From the NCBI GenBank assembly GCA_932521025.1, contig OW051469.1, positions 6,956,398 through 7,020,397 on the forward strand: a stretch of DNA of 64,000 nt, in the 5' to 3' direction. Under the pieces are notes generated by a model that was given only the letters and a program-made list of their open reading frames with translations, was not told where the DNA came from and made no database searches. Of the stretch, positions 48,681 through 59,630 are shown piece by piece. Position 1 is the stretch's first letter; every line of letters starts with the position of its first letter. A program made the translations under genes and the position numbers. Source of the DNA: Oscheius onirici (taxonomy: Eukaryota; Nematoda; Chromadorea; Rhabditida; Rhabditidae).

Positions 48681-50883
48681 ATGGTCGATTCTGCCAAAAA
48701 GAGGGCTCTCAACGAGACTGACCTCGAGCCGGAGATCAAAAAGGCCAAGGTTTTGCCGTACGAGGCAACGTATCTTCGATCAATTCCGTCTGCTCGCCAA
48801 TATGAGAAATCGTTCATGCATCGGGAGCCGATAACGCATGCGATTGCCACGGATACCGATTTCATTGTGACGGCGAGTTTGGACGGACATTTGAAGTTTT
48901 GGAAGAAGAAGTACGGAGAGGGAGTCGAATTCGTCAAACACTTCCGCTGTCATCTACGTTGGTTTTTTTGCTTTGAAAACATCGTCGGGATCTGTAATAA
49001 AAGGTTTCCAAAAACTGCCTTTTCAGACTCCTTCTCTGACGTGGTCGTCAACTTTAACGGAACCCTGCTGGCGACAGTTTGTGAAGAAGACAAGTCCGTC
49101 AAGATTTTCGACGTCGTCAATTTCGATATGATCAACATGCTCAAGATGAACTTTGCGCCGAAAAAGGCCTGCTGGGTGCATCAGGAATCTGATCTGGTCA
49201 CATATCTGGCCGTGACAAGTGCCGCAGATGGCAAAGTAGCCATTGTGGACGGCAAAGGAACGTCGGATATCTTGAATTCCATCTCGCGACACACGAAGCC
49301 CATTCGTTTGATTGAGGCAGGCTATTTCATAGAAAAATAACAAAATTGCTTCAGTATAACGCCAAAGTTGACATAACCGTGTCCATCGACGAAGCTGGAA
49401 TGATAGAATTTTGGAGCGGAGCGCAGGACGATTTCGAATTCCCGAAAAATGTCAAATGGGAGTACAAGATGGAGACGGATCTCTACGAATTCATGAAGGT
49501 TTTTTGGAGATTGTTATGCTTTTATCATAAAGATTCAGCTGAAAACGATGCCCTGTGCACTGGCCATCAATCCGGACGGGAAGACTTTTGCCACGTATGC
49601 CGAAGACAGAAGAGTTCGTATTTTCAACATAGTCACGGGAAAAATCGTCCAGACGATCGACGACACGATGAATTATTACCTGAATTCGGCCAAGGCTGAA
49701 AGGTACGTATTGTTGACGTTTCCTCAAATGAAAATTAATTCAGAAACTTTGGTCTCCAAAACATGGAATGGAACCGGCGAGTAGCCATGGAAAGAGACCT
49801 CGACCGCGAGAAGACGACCGCTTTCAAGCACATGCGGATATGCTGGGATTATTCCGGCAATTTCCTTCTTTACCCAACTCTTGTTGGAGTGAAGGTGTAC
49901 AACGTGGTGACTGAAGAAGTGGTCCGTGAGATAGGAAAAGATGAGACTATGCGAATTACGGGCGTCTCGCTCTGTCGAGCAGTTCCGGATATTCGGGATC
50001 GTCTGCAAGGAGCCGCTGCCACGCTGGCAACCGAAGTAGCCGACAATCCGACGCTGAACAAGATCAGCGATCCCGATCCAATTATGGTTCGTTTTAGCTC
50101 ATTTTTCTAGAAGCTAGTCAAATTTAGGTTTGTGCCGGATACAAGAAAAACCGTTTCTATTTATTCACGAATACGGAACCATTCTCGACGGAGGAGGACG
50201 AAGATAATGCCGCTAGTCGCGATATTTTCAACGAAAAACCGAAGAAGGAGGATCAAATCACTGCTGTTGAGGTATTTTGGCATTGAAAGGACTCGTAGTT
50301 TCATATTTTAGGAAGAAAGATATTCGAACAAGCTGAACGAGCAGGCTGTGCTCCACACGACTATGGGAGACATTCACATCAAGCTGTTCGGCATGGAATG
50401 TCCGCGAACAGTGGAGAACTTCTGCACCTTGTCCAGGAGAGGGCATTATAACGGACTGACATTCCATCGAGTCATCAAGAGCTTCATGATCCAGACGGGA
50501 GACCCTTCTGGAAAAGGAACAGGAGGACAGTCGATCTGGGGAGCAGACTTTGAGGACGAATTTCATCCGCGACTTCGGCACGAGAAACCCTTCATGGTAT
50601 GCTTGTTTTCTTTGAGAAAGTTCGTTTCCGGAGATTGTGGAACTCTAGCACTCTAAATCGATCCTATTTGCAGGTTTCCATGGCCAACGCCGGACCGAAT
50701 TCCAACGGCTCGCAGTTCTTCATCACCGTCTGCCCGGCTGACTGGCTCGACGGCAAGAATACGCTTTTTGGCGAAGTTATCGAAGGAATGAACGTGGTCC
50801 AACGCATCAACTCGGTCGACACTTTCCCGAAGAGCGGACGTCCCAAGACGGAAATCAAGATCATGTCTGTCTCGCTAAAGTAA
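48681..50883 (+). CDS. cyn-15: WD40-cyclophilin PPWD1 (peptidyl-prolyl isomerase)
   Basis: Eight exons (48681-48957, 49027-49316, 49355-49498, 49539-49702, 49744-50086, 50128-50271, 50312-50596, 50674-50883) give 618 aa. PPWD1 is a spliceosome-associated cyclophilin. The N-terminal WD40 propeller spans about residues 70-400 ([19 protein letters not shown]-type ...[10 protein letters not shown]). The C-terminal isomerase domain spans about 455-618: [67 protein letters not shown]. The catalytic Arg, the FMIQ stretch, the QFF motif and the Trp are present. The His of the usual KHxVFG is Asn here. The exon 2/3 junction uses a GC donor (gag|gcaggc). A tgttgtaacag just before the ATG could be a trans-splice acceptor, consistent with an operon downstream of rpn-7. 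Confidence 0.94.
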
Positions 50884-51169
50884 CTGTTATATTTCATAAA
50901 CATTCGATCTCAGTCTCCCGCAACCAGGATCCATTTACAAGATTTGAATAATATTCTCCTCTCGTCTGACAGCTATTCTTGCTGATCGAGATAGGAAGAA
51001 AATTCTGGGAGGAAAGCCATCGACGCTTTCTCGGTCTACAGCGAAAAGGCGAAGATCAATGGCCTGCTGTAGATGCTCAAGAGGAGGAATTGTTTGCACA
51101 CTGACCAGCTGGTTTACTTTTCATGAAACCTCTCAATACATACAGAAAGCTTGATAAATAGCAAAGGCA
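50884..51169. other. 3' flanks of converging genes, nothing further seen
   Basis: cyn-15 and the ground-like gene converge here. No extra exon or RNA gene is recognised. Confidence 0.5.
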
Positions 51170-52606
51170 CTAAGCCTTGTAAGGAGTTGCCGGAACCTCG
51201 GGCTTGGCGTGTCTGTTGGGAGTGGCGTAAGCCAGGATGAATCTGAAAAGACTTTGGAACTTTCTGGAAGAGACGAACCTGTCGTCCTGCTCGATCTTGC
51301 AGATCAGATCGGCGAAGAAGTGAGCCTTGGAGGCAAAGTCTCCGACGCCGGAGATGATTTCGAACTCGGTCTTGAAGGCGTCTTCCAGGGATTTCTGAAA
51401 AAAAAAAGATTTAGGAAAGTGTTGAAATGATAACTGTTGGATATCCAGTAGTACCGAGTTCTTTCAAATTTCAGGAGTTTCTTCAAGATATGGCTGATGA
51501 GAAAAATCTACTGTAAGCATTTGTAGGACGGGATGCAAAGACTTTCGATTTTATCCAAGCTTTTCCCCAAATGTTCATAGTTCTGTTTCCGAGTTCCGTT
51601 CAGAAAAAAATGAACTCTGTTTAAGTCAGGGTATGAGGCCGAGATAGAAGACTCAGAAATGAGTCAAAATTACCTGCATTTGGTTGGCGATGCTCTGAAC
51701 ATTGCAGGTGTGGAAGTTCTTTCTGGAGGCCTTTACTCTCTTGTAGGTATCTCTCATGACCTCCTCGAGCTTCTTGTTACAGCACATGAACCCTAATTTT
51801 AACTTTTACAGAAGAAACTCTTTCCATACCATTATTGTTGGTATAGCACTGAGGAAGAGGGTAGTTGGTAGCTTGACGGAAACGTCTGATGGCAGTTCTT
51901 TGGGCGGATCCAACTAGACCACTGTTCTGAACCTCTCGTTGTGGAACGATGAAAGGCTCGCGGATGTAGATTGGGTTACCGAACAGGACGACTTTGGTTA
52001 CGGGAGTGTTATTTGGCGGGAAGGAGAAGAGCGGCTCCTGAAAGGTGTTAGAACATAGGGTCAGTTCAAGCGTTATTCTTAAGTGAAGAGGTATTTTCCT
52101 TGAGTGATTGTTGTTAGCAGGGTACAAAAACACGGTAAAAATCTCGATTAGAAACACTCATTAGATAGATATTCATCTCATACGATCTTCCACGTTACGC
52201 TTGCAAATAAAACGCCCGCTTTGGGAAATCTTGGTGGCGTTGGTTTGCTAGGATACCTTGAATTGGCTCTTAGGTACAGGAGCATATTCGCAGTTCAAAA
52301 TGCTTTGAAAAGAAATAGCTTTGGTCTAGTAACTTGACATCAAGCTACGGTTTTATCAAGTCAGCAAAAACTGTGAACTACAACCTACAAGAAGTAATAA
52401 AATTTGGCAAATTGTTATGGTATTAGGTGAATTCATAGTGTGTTACAGGTTCTATCTAAGTTACTGTAAGCTTAACACAAAGTCTTGTTCAGTAGTAATG
52501 AGTAAACATCAACGTTAGCAATGAAAAGAGTACTCACCCTGACCAACGGTCTGTCGACGGCCAAAACCAAAAGAGGGAGAGCTAGGAGAATCAGATATCC
52601 GTTCAT
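51170..52606 (-). CDS. Secreted ground-like domain protein (grd/grl family)
   Basis: Five exons on the minus strand (52606-52538, 52037-51830, 51792-51674, 51394-51279, 51242-51170) give 194 aa. Ground-like proteins are nematode-specific, hedgehog-related secreted proteins, often linked to cuticle and moulting. There is a signal peptide (GYLILLALPLLVLA). A spacer of about 70 residues (PLFSFPPNN..., FGNPIYIREPFIVPQRE) follows. The ground-like domain shows FMCCNKKLEEVMRDTYKRV, FHTCNVQSIANQMQ, FKTEFEIISGVGDFASKAHF, LICKIEQDDRFILAYATP. The cysteine pattern CC...C...C is intact. The 500-bp first intron is long for this window. Confidence 0.88.
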
Positions 52607-53692
52607 AACTGACAGTCAAAGGAAAAGGAGTCCTTTGGAAGTCGAGGGCCGGTCAGGGCGGAGCGTCTAATCCGCCTTTAAGCAGCCCAGAGGGGAGTCC
52701 TCCACACGCCCCTTACACTCTTTTTTTCGGCAGCTGGCAAATCGTACCGCAACAGTTCAGCCCCCAAATTGAGTGAAAGTCGATCAGAACTAATCAAGAA
52801 GCCGATCTTCTGTGTTTGCGTGGCAGCCAAAAAGGGCACCTGGCTGATGGCGCATAGCCGTAGGCCTAATCAAACGGGTCTTCAAGGTCACGGGTAGACC
52901 CACGATTACGTGGGATTTGGCTGTAGCGCCAGTTTTTGGAGGGAAAGGGGAGAAATTAATGCCCATTCGGACATCAGCGAGCGATTAGCATGTGAAGCGA
53001 GCCATCAATGGCTGGACAACAAGATCTCGATCACATTTGACGAAAAGACGTCGCCTACTGTCTATTGTTCAGAAACTTACTGGAAATGTTTTGCTTACTT
53101 CTAAATATCATGGTATAACGACTTCACATTGTTGAACTACCAAAACACATAGCTGAATTTCATACTTCAAAGGTCTTGTCATCTCTAGTCTGACCATTTT
53201 TTTTCTCTAGATTGGTTGTAATCTGTCAATAGAATGATGGATGTCGACGACTTTGCAAAAAGAAAAAGAAATTGCATGTAAAGTCGTCGTACGGCCACAT
53301 TAGAAGAAAGATTTTTGTAAGCCTGTGAACCGAAAGATTCAAAGTCGGATTTCTTCTGATCCGATTCTACTGCTTGTCAACAGTGTTTCTAGTTCTAATA
53401 GGTCAGACTGTATGTACTGTGCTCAACTGTCGAGTTTCATTTTTATACGATTTGAATCAATTCTGCTGCTTCCAGACACCAGTTCTGTGAGTGGTATCAC
53501 CGACTGACCATTTCCTCCTTCTGGTCAGGTTACAATCTGCCACACCGCTTGTCAACTGATAGATGTCGCTTGTCAACTGATAGACGTTGCAATACGGAAA
53601 AAGCCCTGTCGAAACACGATCAGGTTATGCCCAAGGATGGTTTCACTAAAGTGAAGGAAGAAGAATTTACTGGAAACAAAGCAGAAACAGTG
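52607..53692. other. Intergenic region with a short tandem repeat
   Basis: No exon was found. A 21-bp unit (gcttgtcaactgatagatgtc) is repeated twice at 53547-53588. Small frames around 52910 and 53325 are unsupported. Confidence 0.4.
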
Positions 53693-54207
53693 CTAATAGG
53701 ACAGAAGGTCAATCGAAAAAAAAGACAGAATCGACGGCATGGCGTCGATCTTGTCCTCGGAACAGAGATAGTAGGTCGTGTAGAATCGGACGAGATGACC
53801 GAGAGAGGCAAACTTGTGCGAGTGGGGATTACCCTGGACACGATAGAAGATCCTCTGGCCCAGATGAACATTCTCGACGGCGAAACGCTTACATCGTCCC
53901 TTGGCCGTCTTGTAGATGAGGTACATGCTCAGATTGAGGTAGACTTGCATAGTCGTAGAGCTATCTTGGTGGTAGAGAGCCAGACTGCCGGTATTCTTGA
54001 GACTCTGTTCAGCTTCCCTCGGCGTCAAACAGCCCAGATAGTGCTTCTGAATAAGTTCTTTTTCGGTAGTCTCTTCCTCGCTGGCCTGGGACAGATCCGC
54101 TGTGAAGCAGAATGGCTCCCCGAAGATTAGCTGACTCAACTGAAACGATGCTGTAGAAAGAAAAGAGGCAGACCTACTTCTAGATCGGACGAGCTGGAGC
54201 AATTCAT
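53693..54207 (-). CDS. Small SH2-like protein lacking the FLVR arginine
   Basis: Two exons (54207-54178 and 54139-53693) give 158 aa. SH2 domains bind phosphotyrosine. The order of elements fits an SH2 fold from about residue 50: YLGCLTPREAEQSLKNTGS, then SLALYHQDSS in the FLVRES position, YLNLSMYLIYKTAKG, CKRFAVEN, FYRVQGNP and the end FASLGHLVRFYTTYYL. The invariant arginine of FLVR is missing (Tyr at that position). No kinase or SH3 domain is attached. It is probably a stand-alone, possibly non-phosphotyrosine-binding SH2 adaptor. A 193-codon antisense frame overlaps it and is rejected. The last intron and 3' end are less certain. Confidence 0.65.
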
Positions 54208-54654
54208 TCAAAGAAAGTTTTATTTATTGCGATTAGTATTCTACATTCAAACGAACACTTTCAAAAGATGCAAAACATCAGTTTGGCGATATCTAATTGC
54301 TCGAAAAGAAAACTTTTTCAATTAGAAGCACAGTTTGGGCGTGTGTGTTGTTGGGAGTAGAATTCTAAGTGGAGACAATAAAGCAGCTACTAGATCGCCG
54401 AACTGGAAGATTCAAAGCAGCTACGTATTGATGTTATTCATTGTCTCTCGAATCTTTGTAGCGCCTCTCATATTTTTGTGACCGATGATTCTAACAGCTA
54501 TCATTACAAAAGTCTCCTCAAAACAGCTCAACCTTCGTTATGTACTGACAATTTCAGCAAATGACTTCGACTTCCAATAGTCCAGGCTGTACGTTTGTGC
54601 TTAAAGTTTAAAGTTTACCCCGTAATCAACGCCAGAGCAAGCTCAATTGCGTGC
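54208..54654. other. Intergenic, nothing recognised
   Basis: AT-rich stretch between the SH2-like gene and the SINE. No exon, hairpin or RNA gene stands out. Confidence 0.4.
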
Positions 54655-54895
54655 GGGTCTAATCTGAGGGGCCAGAGAAATCAGGCTTACATTCTATAAT
54701 CTGGACAGGTGCCAAGTCTGACTCCAAGATCGCTTTATCTTCGTAGCATGCTACTACCAATTTACCGACCTCGGGGGGATGGATGCCTTGGTTGGGCAGA
54801 AGCGGGTTTGAACTTGGGACCTTTAGGTTGACGCTGGCGCCTCCTACCACTGCGCCATCACGCTTCCTCCTACCACGTTTGTGCTTACGTTCTTC
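54655..54895 (-). repeat. tRNA-derived SINE
   Basis: On the minus strand a pol III A box (gatggcgcagtggtagg) is followed by a B box (aggtcccaagttcaaaccc), then a non-tRNA body ending near 54655. The false translation of such elements (DGAVVGGASVNLKVPSSNP) is characteristic of tRNA-derived SINEs and explains a 102-codon open frame here that is not a gene. The tail is not a clean poly-A. Confidence 0.7.
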
Positions 54896-55295
54896 AAACT
54901 TTAATCTCCGCCAATTGCAAAGTAATATCCCCAGATGAATCTTGAAATTGGCTTCAAACGTTGTCAATTTGGATTAACCCGAATCCCAAGAACGTGTGTG
55001 TGCTTCTGGAATACCAGCCTACGCCTCTTCAATTTAGTCACTTACCATACCCGGCTGCCAGCTCCCGTTCTAGAAATTGTCTCTTATTTTTGTCTCGAAA
55101 CTTTAAGACGAAAGACAACAGCGAGATCAAAACAGTCTTTTCCAGGAAATTTATTGAGCAACCTTTTTTTGTAGATTAATTACAAGTACGCAGATTGAGC
55201 CCTTTACCTAACAAAACTCATTTCCTCATCTATTTCCATAATTCGTTCATCTTCCAGTCTTCTGAAAGACGTCCTGTTTGTTCAAGACTCACCTG

Positions 55296-56664
55296 ATGCG
55301 GGCAACGCAGATAATCGAGTTCTCTGCTGGTTTGATCGCAACCATTCTGAACCTACTTCTGATTCCAATCATCTTGACAAAATCTTCACAAAGAATCAAA
55401 ATTTACACGTGGTTCTTGCTTGATTATACCGTCAACGCCTGCTACTTGACCAATGTTCAGGTTACAACTATTCCTGTAAAACGTCGAGTTTTATATTAGC
55501 TAAAAAAAGCAAGCATTCAGACCTGGTACATTCCTCACAATGGCTACTTCTTCGCTACTGTCAACCTCTTGCCTCGATGGATTCAACAGTTCCAGATCTT
55601 GTATTTTATATCCAGCTACAACTTCAATGTCATCATTTTGACCTGGAGCTTTCTCTACAGACTGAAAAGTGAGTTGAAATCAGAGCTGTGCGAGACGGAA
55701 AGAACCATTTGATACCGTGTAGCTTACGTATGCATACAATACCGTACACCTATTGTAGTAGTAGTGGTATGTACGTGCAGTAGACGCAAGATTCATGCTT
55801 TCCGAGTTGGTGTGCAGGTAAAGACCAAATGGCACCTCCCGCTTGTTTCCCGTTCCACACATCTCTGATTCAGAAAGAAAAAATCAATCCATTTCTCAAT
55901 TTCAACCACTGTTATCATTATAGTAAGAGTCCCTGGATCATCTCCCGCCGCTACTTCCCCATTGCGCTCTGTTTCTCTGTTCTTCTAGCCTTTTACATGA
56001 TCAGCAGCGTCAAGCCGCTATTTCCCTCTCCAGAAATCGAGGGCATATTCCGTAAGGGAATCTTTAATGCGACTGGAATAGAAATTCAAAATGCTGGCTA
56101 CATCGGTGGAGAGATTACGGTATCTTTTCGTGCAAGAGTATCCATCAAGAATTTTTAGGTTGACGGTCACATTAATATTGGAATGTCTGTACGACATTTC
56201 TCATCTGTTGGCACAAAATTGGTTCGAAGCTGAGAGAGATGAGAATCATTGCCGGAGGCAACTACCAGTTCCAGTACAAGCTCTACATCCTGCTCACTCT
56301 GCAAACAACAATGCCAATCAGCTTCAACATTATCCCCGCTCTGATAGCCTTCAACTGTTCACTAGCTAAAGTTAACACGGGCGATTACATCGGGACGATG
56401 ATCCTCTGCATGGCTCAAATCGTCGACCCCATCTTTACGGTCATGCTCATTGCTGACTACAGGCAATTTTTTGTCCATATCGGCAGCCAGGTCAATCAGC
56501 ATAAACAATGGAAAAAAGTCCAGGCTCCAAATTTCTTCGGAGTGGCTATGCCTTCTTTTACAACCAGGGTCGCTACTACTGCGGCAGTAGCTGACTCTGC
56601 CAGATTTGCGACTACGATGTCGAATGCTGAATCAACGAGAGTCCCAACTATTGTCGATTCTTGA
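55296..56664 (+). pseudogene. Seven-transmembrane chemoreceptor-like gene, probably frameshifted
   Basis: Exons 55296-55460, 55521-55668 and 55818-56119 join in frame and give TM1 (AGLIATILNLLLIPIILT), TM2 (FLLDYTVNACYL), TM3 (FISSYNFNVIILTWSFLY) and TM4 (FPIALCFSVLLAFYMIS). A later open stretch (about 56200-56664) gives TM6/TM7 (KLYILLTLQTTMPISFNIIP, IGTMILCMAQIVDPIFTVML, ADYRQFF) and a serine/threonine-rich tail. Between 56159 and 56250, where TM5 should lie, three frames each carry part of the expected sequence (e.g. LTVTLILECLYDI) and no splice choice connects them. This looks like an srh/str-type nematode serpentine receptor with a recent frameshift. The ligand is unknown. Confidence 0.55.
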
Positions 56665-57064
56665 TACCCCACATACCCCCAAATAGCATGTTTCTATTAT
56701 CTGCAATTTTAATCCTAGCTTTTGTTTACGCATCATCAAAGATTTGACGAACAGAAGACACAACATGAGCGCTGTAGCTTTGGCTTTTTCCAGTTGTAAA
56801 CAAAATAAAGTAGTTACCAGTTGTAAATGCCCCATTGAAACGATATTAACTGTGCTCTTCCTTTTTTTCCTGATTTAGAATGCTTATCAACAAGTTTACA
56901 GGTAATGGTAATGAGAACAGAATAGGGGATTAGACTCTCATTCCCCCTCTGATTCGCGTGGTTCGATAGAGTAAATTGAGCCAGGTGAACACTACATAAA
57001 GACGCAAAAGCATCTACTGGAAAAACATACAGTTGGAAAATTATTATTATTCTATTTCTATTTA

Positions 57065-57600
57065 TTCGCAATGATCATATACTTGCTATATGTTGCGCCA
57101 TGCTAGCCTTCCATAGATCCGGATCTGTTCTTGCCGTTCTCCTCCAAATTTCGCCCAAAGGCTCCACGAACTCGTCTCTCCATCTAGACTTTGGTCGTCC
57201 TGTCATCCTTTTGCGCTTCCAAGGCCTCCATTCGCTCATAAGCTTAGTCCACCGGTCGTCTTCCATGTTTGCAATTTTCCTTGCCCAGTTCCATTTTCTC
57301 TTGAGAAATTCTTTCCTTATATCGGGTAACCTGACCGTCTCCTCTAGCCAGTCGTTGGTTCTTCTGTCTAACAATGTTATCCCTACCATTTTCCTCATCA
57401 TTTTTCTCTGCGTTGTCTGGAGCTTCGCTATATCCTTTTGTCGCGTTGGCCACGTTTCCGAGGCGTACAACAGACACGGCTCAATGCAAACCTTGTACAA
57501 TTTTCTCTTTTGGCCAAGAGGCATTCGTCTATTGGTGAAAATCTCATAGAACCTGTTGAAGGCGGACCAAACTGATCGAATCCGTCTATTATTGAAAAAC
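57065..57600 (-). mobile_element. Non-LTR retrotransposon fragment (reverse transcriptase C-terminus)
   Basis: One uninterrupted frame of about 170 codons ends at 57075. It reads as the terminal part of an RTE/CR1-like element: MPLGQKRKLYKVCIEPCLLY, ASETWPTRQ, KLQTTQRKMMRKMVGITLLD, RRTNDWLEE, KWNWARKIANMEDDRW, GRPKSRWRDEF. It is truncated at its 5' side. The frame is intact, so this copy is younger than the relic at 3.4-3.9 kb. It lies immediately downstream of the phospholipase gene's stop. Confidence 0.85.
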
Positions 57601-57695
57601 TTGGAAAATAAAACAACAATTTTAAGAACGCTTGTTGATCGTTCTTGTTAATCGCCGAACTCTCGTTTTCTCTGCTTTTCTACAAATGGAGCCAT

Positions 57696-59209
57696 TTATT
57701 CAGCATCTGGATCTCTCGGTAAAGAAGGATATCGAACTTTTTCGACAGAACATTTCGGTGAGTTTGTGGCTGTTTTGAGGAAAGGACAGTTCTGAAAGAA
57801 AATAAGATTAATGAACCAAGAAACTGACCGGCGATGGACATTCCCATAGTTTTGGATTGAAATCCTCGAAATACTTGATGATTTCTTTGTTCTTTGCATC
57901 CTCAAAAAGACTTCTCCACAGCAGTTTGGCATTCAAGTCGTTTGCCATGACCGAGAAGTGAAAACAGTCCAGGGCCGGGAAGGCAATGTTTGGAAGATTC
58001 TAGGAAACTTTAGAGACAACACAAATAAATTACTCCAATCCGAGGCAGATGGTCCACTTTGGAGATGGTTGTCGCTGCCACAACTGCGAAGGTCTCCGTG
58101 TCTAGGACCTCTTCCACAACTTTGGTCACCATATCGTCAAATTTGTTCTTTTCTTTGACGAATTCGGTCAGATTCATTGTTAGGAGGCTGGGGCAAGTGT
58201 ATCTGGAAATCAATTCTCCGCAGATTTCATCCCACTTACCTGTGAAAATCCAAACAGAAGGGATTTTCGTGCGTATCGAGAAGAAGCTGAACACTCAACG
58301 GTGGCATGAGATTAACAAAACTGCGGGGAATCTTCTCCTTGATGTAGAGAAGAGACTCCTTTAGACGGAGATAGTACTGATCGGGATTGAAAAAGGACTT
58401 GAAAGGAGTATGGACTGGAACTTTACGGAAACCTACCCTATTCTGGTCCATTTTACATACATCGTTGGATCCAATGAAAATGTTTATAAATTTCCAGTCT
58501 TTCTCAAAATCAATCTTCTTTGACCGCTTCAGAGAACTCTCCAGAAGCAGGACTTGTCTCATCAGATCAGAAGAAAAAGCTCCAGTCTTGGCCACATTTA
58601 TCACCCGATCTTTTTCGGTTAGAATCGGGTTATAGTGCTTAAAAATGTCTGTAAGAAAACTAGTAAAATGAGATAGAAAGACCTACTGGCCAATGTCACT
58701 TCCTCTGTCAGATTTCGTTCAGTTCCAGAGACGAAAACGAGACCGGGATATTCTTTCAGAATACCATCCAGATGTTCAGCTCCGGCTGAACGTCCGGCCT
58801 TAAATTCAGTTACAGATGTTTTGGGAATCAAAGTACCGAAAGAGAGTCGCCCAGTGCCGCAACAACATTGACATTCCATGGAGCCAGCGTATGGATGCTG
58901 TCCGTGAAAGGATAGTGCTCTGCCGGAAAGTCACAGCGAAAGTTTTTCCAGCCGAGAGGATAATCTAAAAATGAGTTGAAAACTATCTTCTCTGTTGTAT
59001 GAAACTGTCCCCTGACCTGTCACTCACCTCTGGACAATTTGATGAACTCTGCCCTTTCTTGTTTCCAAGCCTTGTACTCTGTATACAACTTCACTATCTC
59101 CTTGTTTTCCGTAATAACTGCTTCATTTAGAACAACTAAAAGAAACTAAGGTTAAAATCTAAAGCAAAATAAACAAACTGAAAACTGAAATGATGAGCCA
59201 GAATAGCAT
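57696..59209 (-). CDS. Secreted phospholipase-B1-like GDSL lipase
   Basis: Eight exons on the minus strand (59209-59179, 59135-59028, 58964-58837, 58798-58687, 58648-58240, 58202-58034, 57999-57829, 57791-57696) give 407 aa. The protein starts with a signal peptide (MLFWLIISVFIVL). PLB1-type enzymes hydrolyse acyl chains of phospholipids. The nucleophile block is ALGDSLSAGRSAGA (Ser), block III is FIGSNDVC (Gly/Asn), and the Asp-His pair is in LDCFHFS. A cysteine-paired tail (ECPSPNCPFLKT) ends it. The GDSLS-AGRSAG junction is split by a 38-bp intron (58799-58836) with an unusual AAG acceptor; without it the frame breaks. The start exon is only 31 nt and rests on the signal-peptide reading. 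Confidence 0.85.
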
Positions 59210-59630
59210 CCGTCCGAGTCTCCCGCGATAAGATAATCGACCTGTTGTCTGTTTTCTTTGTTTTCCCCACAATATTTTTTAATTTGACCTGGACCATATT
59301 TGACTGAGGGGGCTTCCGTCCCGAGTCCGATGACTCAGGCTGTGTAAACACGACTGGGGCCATCCTCTGCCTCTCTTTGGGACCCCCGTGTTTTGGCCAC
59401 ACATTTCCTGACCTTTTCTGGTTCGCTTCCAAACTGTTTCTTTGAAATTTCCTACATTCTGCCGTAGATATCGTAATATTTCTGAACATTCCGGTGTCCA
59501 TCCACAATGTTTGCCTTGTATTGAATTTCTTCACAGCGATCCCTCTCTTTCCCAGCTGACGGACATAGAAATCGATCACTGACCATTTGGCTCGAGCTTT
59601 TTCTTTGGAGGTATCTGTGTATTTCTGAAC
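59210..59630 (-). other. Unassigned open frame upstream of the phospholipase gene
   Basis: The minus strand is open for about 165 codons (59640-59136; e.g. QKYTDTSKEKARAKWSVID, RQLGKRGIAVKKF, IVGKTKKTDN). No domain or splice context is recognised. It could be part of an old mobile element or chance; I do not attach it to a gene. Confidence 0.25.

Noticed and set aside
53549..54130. 193-codon plus-strand frame over the SH2-like gene
   Set aside because: Antisense shadow. The minus strand shows SH2-like order and a plausible start; the plus frame resembles no protein.
54659..54967. 102-codon minus-strand frame
   Set aside because: False translation of a tRNA-derived SINE with visible A and B boxes.
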